Assembly: GCF_013409425.1 (NCBI RefSeq)
Contig: NZ_JACCAC010000001.1
Location: 372,001-436,000, forward strand
Reading direction: 5' to 3'
From: Nocardioides perillae
GTDB lineage: Bacteria > Actinomycetota > Actinomycetes > Propionibacteriales > Nocardioidaceae
DNA length: 64,000 nucleotides
The position numbers and the translations under genes are program-made. Shown here piece after piece: positions 42,638-50,665 of the stretch (positions are counted from its first letter, which is position 1; each line of letters begins with the position of its first letter). Below the pieces are notes generated by a model. The model saw only the letters and a list, made by a program, of their open reading frames with translations. It was not told where the DNA came from and did no database searches.

Positions 42638-44401
42638 TCAGCCCTTGTGGCGCGGCTTGCGGTCGGGCCTGCCGCTGCTGGACCCGCCCCCCGAGCCGGG
42701 GCCGCGGTCGAGCTGCAGCTCGATGAGCTTGCCCGAGATGCGGGTGGAGCGCAGCGCGTCCCACGCCCCCGCCGGCAGCTCCTTCGGCAGCTCGACGAGG
42801 GAGAAGTCGGGGCGGATCGAGATGTTGCCGAAGTCCGAGCGCGACAGCCCGCCCTCGTTGGCGATCGCCCCCACGATCTGGCGCGGCTCGACCTTGTGGC
42901 GCTTGCCGACCGCGATCTTGTACGTCGCGAAGTCGCCCTCGCGACCGCGCGGGCGCCGCTCGCGCTCGCCGCGGCCGGGTCGCTCGCCCCGCCCGGGTCG
43001 GTCGCCCCGGTCGGCGCGGTCGCCCCCGCTGTCCATGCGCACCGGCTTGGGCTCCGCGGCCGGGTCGATGAGCATCGGCTCGTCGCCTTGCAGCACCGTG
43101 GCCAGCGCCGCGGCCACGTCGACCTCCGCCACGTCGTGGTGGCGCACGTAGTGGGCGACCACGTCGCGGAAGAAGTCGACCTTCTCGGTGTCGGCGAGCG
43201 CGGCGGTGATCGCGTCGTCGAAGCGCGCGAGCCGGGTGGAGTTGACGTCCTCGGCGCTCGGCAGCTGCATCTGCTGCAGCGTCGCCTTGGTGCCCTTCTC
43301 GATCGCCTTGAGCAGGCCCCGCTCGCGGGGGGTGACGAAGGAGATCGCGTCGCCGGTGCGGCCCGCCCGGCCCGTGCGGCCGATGCGGTGGACGTAGGAC
43401 TCGTGGTCGGTCGGGATGTCGAAGTTGACGACGTGGCTGATGCGCTCGACGTCGAGGCCGCGGGCGGCGACGTCGGTGGCGACGAGGATGTCGAGCGAGC
43501 CGTCCTTGAGCTGGTTGACGGTGCGCTCGCGCTGCTGCTGGGCGATGTCGCCGTTGATCGCGGCCGCGGAGTAGCCCCGGGCGCGCAGCCGCTCGGCGAG
43601 CACCTCGGTGGCCTGCTTGGTGCGGACGAAGACGATCATCCCCTCGAAGTTCTCCACCTCGAGGATGCGCGTGAGCGCGTCGACCTTCTGGGGGTAGGAC
43701 ACCAGCAGGTAGCGCTGGGTGATGGAGGCGTTGGTCTGGGTCTTCGTCTTGACCGAGATCTCGACCGGGTCGTCGAGGTACTTCTTCGAGATGCGGCGGA
43801 TCTGGGGCGGCATCGTGGCCGAGAAGAGCGCGACGTCCTTGGTCGCCGGCGTCTCGGCGAGGATCGTCTCGACGTCGTCGGCGAAGCCCATCTTGAGCAT
43901 CTCGTCGGCCTCGTCGAGCACCAGGAAGCGCAGCTGCGAGAGGTCGAGCGTGCCCTTCTCCAGGTGGTCCATGATCCGGCCCGGGGTGCCCACGACCACG
44001 TGCACGCCGCGGCGCAGCGCGGAGAGCTGCACGCCGTAGCCCTGGCCGCCGTAGACGGGCAGGACGTGCACGCCGGCGGTGCGGGCGGCGTACCGCTCGA
44101 ACGCCTCGCAGACCTGCAGCGCGAGCTCGCGGGTGGGCGCCAGCACCAGCGCCTGCGGCGCCTTCTGCGAGAGGTCGAGGCGGCTGAGGATCGGCAGCGC
44201 GAAGGCGGCGGTCTTGCCGGTGCCGGTCTGGGCGAGGCCGACGACGTCGCGGCCCTCGAGGAGCGGCGGGATGGTGGCGGCCTGGATCGGGGAGGGCGTC
44301 TCGTAGCCGACGTCGCGCAGCGCCGCCAGCACCTCGTCGCTCAGTCCGAGGTCGGCGAAGGTCGTGCTGTCGGTCGGCGTGTCGGTCGGTGCATCACTCA
44401 C
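42638..44401 (-). CDS. deaD: DEAD-box RNA helicase with DbpA-type RNA-binding domain (DeaD/CsdA-like)
   Basis: A 587-aa helicase. Q-motif PTPIQ-like SPIQAATIPP, motif I AQTGTGKTAAF, Ia PTRELALQ, DEAD (VLDEADEM), SAT (LFSATMPP), ATDVAARGLD and HRIGRTGRAG are all present. The C-terminal domain AVGKRHKVEPRQIVGAIANE...GLSRSDFG is the DbpA/CsdA RNA-recognition-like fold that directs such helicases to rRNA. A basic Arg/Gly linker (GRGERPGRGERERRPRGRE) precedes it. Likely roles are ribosome assembly and cold adaptation. The GTG start at 44401 is upstream of the family-conserved TFADLGLSDEVLAAL. Confidence 0.93.
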   Translation of the reverse strand: MSDAPTDTPTDSTTFADLGLSDEVLAALRDVGYETPSPIQAATIPPLLEGRDVVGLAQTGTGKTAAFALPILSRLDLSQKAPQALVLAPTRELALQVCEAFERYAARTAGVHVLPVYGGQGYGVQLSALRRGVHVVVGTPGRIMDHLEKGTLDLSQLRFLVLDEADEMLKMGFADDVETILAETPATKDVALFSATMPPQIRRISKKYLDDPVEISVKTKTQTNASITQRYLLVSYPQKVDALTRILEVENFEGMIVFVRTKQATEVLAERLRARGYSAAAINGDIAQQQRERTVNQLKDGSLDILVATDVAARGLDVERISHVVNFDIPTDHESYVHRIGRTGRAGRTGDAISFVTPRERGLLKAIEKGTKATLQQMQLPSAEDVNSTRLARFDDAITAALADTEKVDFFRDVVAHYVRHHDVAEVDVAAALATVLQGDEPMLIDPAAEPKPVRMDSGGDRADRGDRPGRGERPGRGERERRPRGREGDFATYKIAVGKRHKVEPRQIVGAIANEGGLSRSDFGNISIRPDFSLVELPKELPAGAWDALRSTRISGKLIELQLDRGPGSGGGSSSGRPDRKPRHKG

Positions 44402-44532
44402 CGGTCAAGGGTAGGGGGCCGCGCGCCGCACGGCGATTCGTGGCGGCCCGCAGCGCCCGGTGGAGGGCGGACGCGCGTGGTGGGCCCGAGAGACCCGCCG
44501 GGTGGAGGAGCGGAGCACCTCACCCGTTCCGG

Positions 44533-44561
44533 TTGTCGGGGCGGGGGAGCGGGGCTACCGT
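44533..44561 (+). promoter_or_regulatory. Promoter of the 50-aa gene
   Basis: TTGTCG (44533-44538), 17-bp spacer, TACCGT (44556-44561). Two GTGAAC repeats follow at 44564-44569 and 44575-44580, 11 bp apart at or just after the expected transcription start. Confidence 0.6.
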
Positions 44562-44595
44562 AGGTGAACAGGAAGTGAACGAGAGGTGACCGACG

Positions 44596-44748
44596 ATGGA
44601 CTCCACGATGACCAGCCGACCCGTCGCGACCGGCCTGGTCGCGCACTGGGTGCCGGTGACCGACGCGCGCGGGCGCACCCGGCTCGAGATGCACTGGGGC
44701 GCCCCGCACGCCCCCGCGCCGGTCGGCGCGCACCAGCACGCCGCCTGA
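44596..44748 (+). CDS. Small conserved-looking protein (50 aa)
   Basis: A 50-aa protein starting MDSTMTSRPVATGLVAHWV, with GAGAGGTGA as ribosome site 7-8 nt upstream of the ATG. The core AHWVPVTDARGRTRLEMHW reads like a single beta-hairpin with polar turn; the tail is Ala/Pro/His-rich. I recall similar very short actinobacterial proteins with a WVPVxDxxGRxRLEM-type core, but no assigned function. It is flanked by a clear promoter and one of the best hairpins of the window, which argues strongly that it is a real, well-expressed gene. Confidence 0.7.
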   Translation: MDSTMTSRPVATGLVAHWVPVTDARGRTRLEMHWGAPHAPAPVGAHQHAA

Positions 44749-44795
44749 GCGAGGTCCGGCACCACCTGCCGACCTGACCGCCGCGCACCAGCCAC

Positions 44796-44830
44796 CGACG
44801 GCGCCGCCCCACCCCAGGGCGGCGCCGTCG
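44796..44830 (+). terminator. Strong hairpin after the 50-aa gene
   Basis: Perfect 14-bp arms CGACGGCGCCGCCC (44796-44809) and GGGCGGCGCCGTCG (44817-44830), 7-nt loop, 48 bp after the stop codon. Confidence 0.85.
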
Positions 44831-44900
44831 TCGCGTCCCCGGTCCAGACCACCGGCGCGGGCGCGGGAGCGGCCCGGAACAACCCGGCGCGCAGTTTTGG

Positions 44901-44946
44901 TTTACGTCTCAACTACCACCCACTACAGTGGTGATTGAACCTTCAA
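44901..44946 (+). promoter_or_regulatory. yceI-like promoter with operator at the start site
   Basis: TTTACG (44901-44906), 17-bp spacer, TACAGT (44924-44929). The dyad TTGAA-CC-TTCAA (44935-44946) lies at the expected start of transcription. TTGAA/TTCAA dyads resemble MarR-type operators. Confidence 0.65.
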
Positions 44947-44972
44947 CGACTACCCTCCAGGAGCCACCCGCC

Positions 44973-45611
44973 ATGGGCATCTTCAACCGCAGCGAGTCCC
45001 GCACCGCCACCTCGACCGCCCCCGCCCCCGCCACCGCAGCCCCCGCGGGCGCCTTCGACGCCGGCACCACCGCGCTCGCCGACGTCTCGGGGCAGTACAC
45101 GATCGACGCCAGCCACTCCCACGTCGGCTTCTCGGCCCGCCACGCGATGGTCACCACCGTCCGCGGCGCGTTCAAGGACTTCGAGGGCACCGCGACGGTC
45201 GACACCGCGAACCCGGCGGCCTCCTCGGTGCAGCTGACCATCCAGGTCGCCAGCGTCGACACCGGCAGCGCCGACCGCGACGGGCACCTCGCCTCGGCCG
45301 ATTTCTTCGACGCCGCGACCTACCCGACCATCACCTTCCGCTCCACCGACGTGCAGCGCGACGGCTCGGAGTGGACGGTCACCGGCGACCTGACCATCAA
45401 GGACGTCACCAAGCCCGTCACCGTCGTCTTCGAGGAGACCGGCTCGGCGACCGACCCCTTCGGCAACACCCGCGTCGGCTTCGAGGGCGAGGTCGTCGTC
45501 AACCGCAAGGACTGGGGCCTCACCTGGAACGCCGCGCTCGAGACCGGCGGCGTCCTGGTGTCGGAGAAGGTCAAGCTCGGCTTCGACGTCTCCGCCATCC
45601 GCTCCGCCTGA
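44973..45611 (+). CDS. YceI family protein
   Basis: A 212-aa YceI-fold protein; this lipocalin-like barrel binds isoprenoid or other lipids. After a variable Ala/Pro-rich N-terminus (about 45 residues, no signal peptide), the conserved YTIDASHSHVGFSARHAMVTTV opens the domain, followed by DGHLASADFFDAATYPTITF and NRKDWGLTWNAALETGGVLVSEKVKL at the end (shown here only as family landmarks, about residues 95-115 and 180-205). The ATG has AGGAG 9 nt upstream. A MarR-like operator sits at the start site, and a strong terminator follows, so it is monocistronic and regulated. A stress role is typical of the family. Confidence 0.9.
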   Translation: MGIFNRSESRTATSTAPAPATAAPAGAFDAGTTALADVSGQYTIDASHSHVGFSARHAMVTTVRGAFKDFEGTATVDTANPAASSVQLTIQVASVDTGSADRDGHLASADFFDAATYPTITFRSTDVQRDGSEWTVTGDLTIKDVTKPVTVVFEETGSATDPFGNTRVGFEGEVVVNRKDWGLTWNAALETGGVLVSEKVKLGFDVSAIRSA

Positions 45612-45674
45612 GGTCTCCGAACACCTCGCAGCACCACCGACCGGGCCGGCTCTGGTCCGCCCGCCTCGCCGCCC

Positions 45675-45705
45675 CGGGGCCGCCGCGCACGTCGCGGCGG
45701 CCCCG
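45675..45705 (+). terminator. Strong hairpin after the yceI-like gene
   Basis: Perfect 13-bp arms CGGGGCCGCCGCG (45675-45687) and CGCGGCGGCCCCG (45693-45705) with a 5-nt loop, 63 bp after the stop. Confidence 0.85.
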
Positions 45706-45788
45706 TCGTGCGTAGGCGGTCCTGCCGGTCCGGGCCGACGGCGGGAAACCGGGAGACACCGACCCCGGCCGGGTGGTCCCCTGGGGCC

Positions 45789-46730
45789 GTGACCAGCGCG
45801 ACGGCCGCGAGCGCGGCGTACTCCGTGCCCCTGCCCGACGGGCTCACCCAGCGCACGCTGCGCTTCGAGGACGCCCGGGCCGTGACCGACCTGATCGCGG
45901 CGCAGGAGGTCGCGGACGTCGGGGAGCAGGTCGTCGAGCTCGCCGACGTCGAGGCGGACTGGTCGCGCCCCAGCCACGACCTCGCCGCCAGCGCCGTGGG
46001 CGTCCTGGACGGCGAGCGGCTGGTGGGCTACGCCGAGGTGACCGGCGGCGACCGCGGCGACGCGTGCGTGCACCCCGACGAGCTCGGCCGCGGCATCGGC
46101 ACCTGGCTCGCCGGGTGGCTGCAGGACCGCGCCCGTCGGCTGGGCGCCACCGAGATCGGGATGCCGGTGCCGCAGGGCTCGCCGGGCGACCGGCTGCTGA
46201 CCGCGCTCGGGTGGCGCGTGCGCTGGACCTCCTGGGTGCTCCAGCTGCCGCCCGGCCGGGAGGTCGCGGCCCCGACCCTGCCCGCGGGCCACGCCGTCCG
46301 CGAGGCGCGCCCCGACGACCACCGCGCGGCGCACGAGGTGGTCGAGGACGCCTTCCTCGAGTGGTCACGCCGCGACCGGCAGGACTTCGCGGACTGGTCC
46401 GCGACGACCGTGGGCCGGCCGGGCTTCGAGCCCTGGTGCCTGCGCGTGGTCACCGACGCCGCCGGCGTCGTGGTCGGCGCGGTCCACGTCGTGCTGTCCG
46501 GTGAGGGCGCCGAGCGCACGGGCTTCGTCGACAAGCTCGCCGTGCGCGCCGACCGGCGGGGTCTCGGCTTCGGGCAGGCGCTGCTCGCCGACGCCTTCGC
46601 CGCCGCCCGCGCCCACGGCGCCACCCGCTCCGAGCTGTCGACCGACTCGCGCACCGGCGCGCTCGGGCTCTACCAGCGGGTCGGGATGGAGGTCACCCCC
46701 ACCTGGCTCAACCGCGGCGTCGCGCTCTGA
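45789..46730 (+). CDS. Tandem GNAT acetyltransferase
   Basis: A 313-aa protein with two GNAT folds. In the first, the acetyl-CoA loop region reads HPDELGRGIGTWLAGWLQDRA (about 95-115). In the second, VRADRRGLGFGQALLADAFAA is a good Q/RxxGxG/A loop. GNAT duplications of this type occur in mycothiol synthase (MshD) and in antibiotic or polyamine acetyltransferases. MshD normally has a different N-terminus, so I do not call it mshD. Start is the GTG at 45789, where family homology begins. The gene is convergent with 46852-47484 across a family C repeat. Confidence 0.85.
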   Translation: MTSATAASAAYSVPLPDGLTQRTLRFEDARAVTDLIAAQEVADVGEQVVELADVEADWSRPSHDLAASAVGVLDGERLVGYAEVTGGDRGDACVHPDELGRGIGTWLAGWLQDRARRLGATEIGMPVPQGSPGDRLLTALGWRVRWTSWVLQLPPGREVAAPTLPAGHAVREARPDDHRAAHEVVEDAFLEWSRRDRQDFADWSATTVGRPGFEPWCLRVVTDAAGVVVGAVHVVLSGEGAERTGFVDKLAVRADRRGLGFGQALLADAFAAARAHGATRSELSTDSRTGALGLYQRVGMEVTPTWLNRGVAL

Positions 46731-46753
46731 GCGGGGGCGCCGCGCCGTCCGGT

Positions 46754-46811
46754 CAATTGCTGGGTTGTGGCCCATTTACCGACAAGTAACCGGGCCACAA
46801 CCGAGCAATTG
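46754..46811. repeat. Dispersed palindromic repeat, family C, copy 2 (58 bp)
   Basis: A near-perfect hairpin: the left 26 bases (from CAATTGCTGGG) pair with the right 26 (to CCGAGCAATTG) with three mismatches, leaving a 6-bp centre. It is the same length as copy 1 (14031-14088) with about 45 of 58 positions identical. Located between two convergent genes. Confidence 0.9.
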
Positions 46812-46851
46812 ACGGGGACCACGCCCGCACCCCGGCCCGGCCCCGCGCGCC

Positions 46852-47484
46852 TCAGCCGACGACGGTGGTGACGACGGCCGTGACCGACGGGCGCGGCGGG
46901 GCGGAGGAGAAGCCGAACCGCGCGGGCGGGTCGAGGGGCGCCAGCGCGCCGAGGTCGACGCCGTCGAAGCTCCCCCACGCCGCGACGACCGCCCGGGTGT
47001 CGGTCGCGCCGTAGAACTCCTCGCGCCCTCCGCCCGCCGAGCCGCGCGTGCGCACGCCGCGCAGCACGCGGCGCGCGACCGGGTCGGTGACGGCGCACCA
47101 CGCCGGGGCGGTGGCGACCGGCGCAGGCACGAGCCGCAGCAGCCACCCGAGCGGCAGCCGGCGGCCGACCTCGAGGTCGATGGTCAGCGACGGCGAGCGC
47201 ACCGCCCACCGTGCGCCGCGGCGTACGCCGTGGGGGCCGGCCGGCGACACCGCGAACGGCTCGACCCGCACCTCGTCGAAGGTGTAGGTGCCGGCGATGA
47301 AGTGGGCGACCTCCTGTCGGGGGGCGAGCAGCACCCGGTGCCCGTCGGCCCGCTCGACCATCGCGTCGGCGAAGGGACCGAGCGGGGTGTCGTGCCACCG
47401 GCCGAGCACGACGCGCACGCCCGAGGTCGAACCGACCCCGGCAATGTGCCCGGCGAAGCGGCGCGGTCCCTCGGGCGGGCTCAC
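46852..47484 (-). CDS. Hypothetical protein
   Basis: A 210-aa soluble protein with no signal peptide or membrane segment. I do not recognise the family. It contains a beta-rich middle (DGHRVLLAPRQEVAHFIAG, then YTFDEVRVEPFAV) and a late WGSFDGVDLGALAPLDP. The GTG at 47484 overlaps the acyl-CoA dehydrogenase stop (GTGA), so it is co-expressed with that enzyme, suggesting a link with acyl-CoA metabolism or membrane lipids. Confidence 0.7.
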   Translation of the reverse strand: MSPPEGPRRFAGHIAGVGSTSGVRVVLGRWHDTPLGPFADAMVERADGHRVLLAPRQEVAHFIAGTYTFDEVRVEPFAVSPAGPHGVRRGARWAVRSPSLTIDLEVGRRLPLGWLLRLVPAPVATAPAWCAVTDPVARRVLRGVRTRGSAGGGREEFYGATDTRAVVAAWGSFDGVDLGALAPLDPPARFGFSSAPPRPSVTAVVTTVVG

Positions 47485-48695
47485 CGCAGCCGCGCCCCCG
47501 AGATCGCGCGCGCGATGACGAGCCGCTGGATCTCGGAGGTGCCCTCGAAGATCGTGTAGATGCGGGCGTCGCGCGCCATCCGCTCGACGGGGTAGTCGCG
47601 GGTGAAGCCGTTGCCGCCGAGGATCTGCATCGCCTTGCCGGTGACCTCGATCGCGGTCTCGCCGGCGACCAGCTTGGACATGGACCCCTCGGCGGCCTCG
47701 AAGCGCTTGCCCTGCGCCGCCATCCACGCCGCGCGCCACACCAGCAGCCGCGCCGCGTCGATCGAGGTGCGCATGTCGGCGAGCATGAAGGCGATTGCCT
47801 GGTTCTCGACGATCGGGCGGCCGAACTGCTCGCGCTGGCGGGCGTAGTCCAGCGCGTACTCGTAGGCCGCGCGCGCGATGCCGATCGCCTGCGCGCCGAC
47901 CGCGGGGCGGGTGCGCTCGAAGGTCGCCATCGACGGCTGCGTGCGGTCGCCGGAGCCCTCGCGGGCGCGTGCGAGCCGCTCGTCGAGCCGCTCCTTGCCG
48001 CCGAGCAGGCAGCGCCCCGGCAGGCGCACGCCGTCGAGCACCACCTCGGCGGTGTGGGAGGCGCGGATGCCGTGCTTGGCGAACTTCTGGCCCTGGCTGA
48101 GCCCCGGCGTGCCCGGCGGCACCACGAAGCTGGCCTGGCCGCGCGCCTTGAGCTCCGGGTCGACGACCGCCGTGACGACGTGGATGTCGGCCATGCCGCC
48201 GTTGGTCGCCCAGGTCTTGGTGCCGTCGAGCACCCACTCGTCGCGCGCCTCGTCGTACGCCGCGCGCGTGCGCATCGCGGACACGTCGCTGCCGGCGTCG
48301 GGCTCGGAGGAGCAGAAGGCGGCCGTGCGCAGGTCGCCCGGGGTGCCGAACATCGCAGGGACCCACTCGCCGACCTGCTCGTCGGTGCCGTTGGCGCGCA
48401 CGGAGGCGGCGGCCAGGGTGGTGCCGACGATGGCCAGGCCGATGCCGGCGTCGCCCCAGAAGAGCTCCTCCATCGTGACCGGGATGCCGAGGCCGGTCTC
48501 GTCGAAGGACTGCGTGGCGAAGAAGTCGAGGGAGTAGAGGCCGATCTTGGCGGCCTCCTCCAGCACGGGCCACGGGAAGTCCTCGCGCTCGTCCCACTCC
48601 GCCGCGGCGGGGCGCACGACGTCGCGGGCGAAGGTGCGCACCCACTGCTGCAGCTCGAGGTGGTCGGGGCCGAGGTCGAACGATGGCGTCGTCAC
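47481..48695 (-). CDS. Acyl-CoA dehydrogenase (medium/short-chain type)
   Basis: A 404-aa FAD enzyme. FCSSEPDAGSDVS carries the FAD-contact serine region, and the catalytic glutamate is at the usual C-terminal place (FEGTSEIQRLVIAR), unlike the dehydrogenase at 3726-4865. ILGGNGFTRDYPVERMARDA is typical of the C-terminal helical domain. The GTG start at 48695 is preceded by TAGGTT ending 6 nt upstream, suggesting a leaderless message. Divergent from the VOC gene; the downstream partner is a hypothetical protein. The substrate is not deducible. Confidence 0.92.
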   Translation of the reverse strand: MTTPSFDLGPDHLELQQWVRTFARDVVRPAAAEWDEREDFPWPVLEEAAKIGLYSLDFFATQSFDETGLGIPVTMEELFWGDAGIGLAIVGTTLAAASVRANGTDEQVGEWVPAMFGTPGDLRTAAFCSSEPDAGSDVSAMRTRAAYDEARDEWVLDGTKTWATNGGMADIHVVTAVVDPELKARGQASFVVPPGTPGLSQGQKFAKHGIRASHTAEVVLDGVRLPGRCLLGGKERLDERLARAREGSGDRTQPSMATFERTRPAVGAQAIGIARAAYEYALDYARQREQFGRPIVENQAIAFMLADMRTSIDAARLLVWRAAWMAAQGKRFEAAEGSMSKLVAGETAIEVTGKAMQILGGNGFTRDYPVERMARDARIYTIFEGTSEIQRLVIARAISGARLR

Positions 48696-48769
48696 GAGCG
48701 GAACCTACTGGTCGGTCACCCACCCGCGGGAGGGGTCCGGCGCCGTGCCGGGACGCCTAGCGTGGGCGC

Positions 48770-49165
48770 ATGGTCGACACCCACTCCCCGACGTTCCGGC
48801 TGCGCGCGACCGTGGTCGGCACACCCGACCCGCGCGGCCTCGCGGAGTTCTGGGGTGAGCTGCTCGAGTGGGAGGTCCGCGAGTCGGAGCCCGACTGGGT
48901 GCGCATCGGGCCTCCGGACAGCGAGGACCCCGGGCTCTCCTTCCAGCTCGAGACCGACCACGTGCCGCCGGTGTGGCCCGCCGGGCCTGGCCAGCAGCAG
49001 ATGCAGCTGCACCTCGACGTGCTCGTCGACGACCTGGAGGCCGCGGTCGGCCGCGCGCAGGCGCTGGGTGCCCGGGTGGCCGAGCACCAGCCCGAGCCCG
49101 ACGTCCTGCGGGTGCTGCTCGACCCCGACGGCCACCCCTTCTGCCTGTTCCTGCCGGGGGCCTGA
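48770..49165 (+). CDS. VOC-family (glyoxalase/dioxygenase fold) protein
   Basis: A 131-aa single-domain VOC protein: beta-alpha-beta-beta-beta repeats from FRLRATVVGTPDPRGLAEFW to the terminal LLDPDGHPFCLFLPG, the classic glyoxalase/bleomycin-resistance ending. HLDVLVDDLEAAVGRA marks the second repeat. The putative metal ligands His (MQLHLDV) and the C-terminal region are retained, but the reaction cannot be assigned. TAGCGT ends 6 nt before the ATG, indicating a probable leaderless promoter divergent from the acyl-CoA dehydrogenase. Confidence 0.85.
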   Translation: MVDTHSPTFRLRATVVGTPDPRGLAEFWGELLEWEVRESEPDWVRIGPPDSEDPGLSFQLETDHVPPVWPAGPGQQQMQLHLDVLVDDLEAAVGRAQALGARVAEHQPEPDVLRVLLDPDGHPFCLFLPGA

Positions 49166-49198
49166 GGCGCGCGACCTCCCGGTCGTCGAGCAGGCGGG

Positions 49199-49681
49199 TC
49201 AGCGGGCGAGCGCGGCCTCGATGTCGGCGGCGATCTTCTCGGGCTTGGTCGTCGAGCCGTAGCGCTTGAGCACGGTGCCGTCGCGACCGACGAGGAACTT
49301 GGTGAAGTTCCACTTCACCTTGCTCCCGAGCAGGCCGGACTTCTCGCTGCGCAGCCACTGGTAGAGCGGGTGGGCGCCGGGTCCGTTGACCTCGACCTTC
49401 TCGAAAATCGGGAAGGACACGCCGTAGTTGCGCTGGCAGAACTCCCCCTGCTCCGCCCCGGTGCCCGGCGCCTGGTGGCCGAACTGGTCGCACGGGAAGC
49501 CCAGCACGACCAGGCCCTGGTCGCGGTAGTCCTGGTAGACCTTCTCGAGCCCCTCGAGCTGGGGCGTGAAGCCGCACTGCGAGGCGGTGTTGACGACCAG
49601 CACGACCTTCCCGGCGTACTCCGAGAGCGGCTTCTCCTCCCCGGTCGGGGTGGCGGCGGTGAAGTCGGTCAGCGTGGGCAC
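49199..49681 (-). CDS. Glutathione-peroxidase family thiol peroxidase
   Basis: A 160-aa GPx-fold enzyme. The peroxidatic Cys36 is in NTASQCGFTPQ; a second cysteine lies in GFPCDQFGHQ (Cys64), and EFCQRNYGVSF gives a likely resolving Cys82. WNFTKFLV carries the conserved Trp-Asn pair. Actinobacteria make mycothiol rather than glutathione, so thioredoxin or mycoredoxin is the likelier reductant. The GTG start at 49681 matches the family N-terminus (LTDFTAATPTGEEKPL). Convergent with the VOC gene. Confidence 0.92.
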   Translation of the reverse strand: MPTLTDFTAATPTGEEKPLSEYAGKVVLVVNTASQCGFTPQLEGLEKVYQDYRDQGLVVLGFPCDQFGHQAPGTGAEQGEFCQRNYGVSFPIFEKVEVNGPGAHPLYQWLRSEKSGLLGSKVKWNFTKFLVGRDGTVLKRYGSTTKPEKIAADIEAALAR

Positions 49682-49925
49682 GGTGGTCCTCCCGGGTCGG
49701 GCGCGTCGTCGGCGGTGCAGGTCGGGCCGGGCGAGGTACGCCGGCGCGAGCGGTGGTGGTTCGGCGCCGGAGTCCACCTGGATGGGGGAACCGGCGGGGT
49801 GCGGTCGAGACCACCCTCACACCTTCGGGCAAAGCCCGGACGCGGTGGTCCGTGCCGGGCGAGGATGGCCGCGTCCGGGCGAGGGTCCGGGACACCAGGG
49901 CCCTGGGGCCGGACAGGAGGGTGAC

Positions 49926-50576
49926 GTGCCGACGACCGCACCGCTGCCCGCCCTGCCCGCGGAGGCCGCCGCCCGCCGCCGGCGCGACACCGTGCTCGCG
50001 AGCGTCGGCATCGGCCTGGCCGCGGTCGCCGTCGTCGCGCTCGGCGTCGCCACCGTGGTGCAGGGCCGGTTGCCCGTGCCCGTGCCCTTCGCGGCTCCCG
50101 AGTCGCCCTCGAGCGTGCAGCCGGGCGGCGAGGGCCAGGGCGAGGTCGTGACCGAGCCGCCCGCCCCCACCGTCGCCGAGCCGGTCGGGCAGCCCGGCCG
50201 CCAAGGTGGCGTGCCGGGCGGCGCCGTCGCGGTCCCGGCCGTCAGCGGCGCCGGCGTCGAGGCCCCCGCGGCCCCTGCGCCCGCTGTCGACCCGCCGGGC
50301 GGCTCCCCGAGCAGCCCCCCGCCGAGCAGTCCTCCCCCGAGCAGTCCTCCCCCGAGCAGCCCGCCTCCCGGCGGGACGCCCGACCCGCCGCCCCCGGCGC
50401 AGCCGGAGGGCCCGGCGTCCGCGGCCGTCGACCCCGTCGTCACGACGCTCACCCGCACCGTCGACGGTGCCACCGGCGGCGCGACGCAGCCGGTCACCGG
50501 CCCGGTCGGCGCCACCACCGACGGCGTCACCGACCTGCTCGACACCGTCCTGACGCTCCCCGCCCAGCGCGGCTGA
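49926..50576 (+). CDS. Proline-rich single-pass membrane protein, unknown function
   Basis: A 216-aa protein: short basic N-tail (AAARRRRD), one membrane helix (about 24-46, VLASVGIGLAAVAVVALGVA), then a low-complexity extracytoplasmic region. This includes four SSPPP-type repeats near residues 122-141 from a 15-bp DNA repeat, and a Thr/Val-rich end (VTTLTRTVDGATGGATQ). AGGAGGGTGAC precedes the GTG start. There is no recognisable catalytic domain; proline-rich arms like this often span the cell wall. It is followed by a DNA-damage-type promoter for the ABC genes, so it is probably a separate unit. Confidence 0.72.
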   Translation: MPTTAPLPALPAEAAARRRRDTVLASVGIGLAAVAVVALGVATVVQGRLPVPVPFAAPESPSSVQPGGEGQGEVVTEPPAPTVAEPVGQPGRQGGVPGGAVAVPAVSGAGVEAPAAPAPAVDPPGGSPSSPPPSSPPPSSPPPSSPPPGGTPDPPPPAQPEGPASAAVDPVVTTLTRTVDGATGGATQPVTGPVGATTDGVTDLLDTVLTLPAQRG

Positions 50577-50635
50577 CCGCGTACCCCCGCCGACCCCTCG
50601 GCGTCACCCGCAGGTCGCCGCAAGTCGGTGGAAGG

Positions 50636-50658
50636 TTGTCGGTGCCACCTGTCAGGGT
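50636..50658 (+). promoter_or_regulatory. Match to the RecA-independent DNA-damage promoter (PafBC-type)
   Basis: TTGTCGGTG (50636-50644), 8 bp, then CAGGGT (50653-50658) fits the published-type consensus TTGTCRGTG-N8-TANNNT at all upstream positions, with C instead of T at the first -10 base. It ends 7 nt before the GTG of the ATPase gene, consistent with a leaderless start. Confidence 0.65.
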
Positions 50659-50665
50659 GAGACCC

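Noticed and set aside
45789..46730. Calling the tandem GNAT protein mycothiol synthase (mshD)
   Set aside because: The two-GNAT layout matches, but I cannot confirm the MshD-specific motifs from memory.
50281..50370. Direct repeats CGAGCAGTCCTCCCC-like as a possible CRISPR or VNTR
   Set aside because: They code for SSPPP repeats inside a membrane-anchored protein, have no unique spacers and no cas genes nearby.
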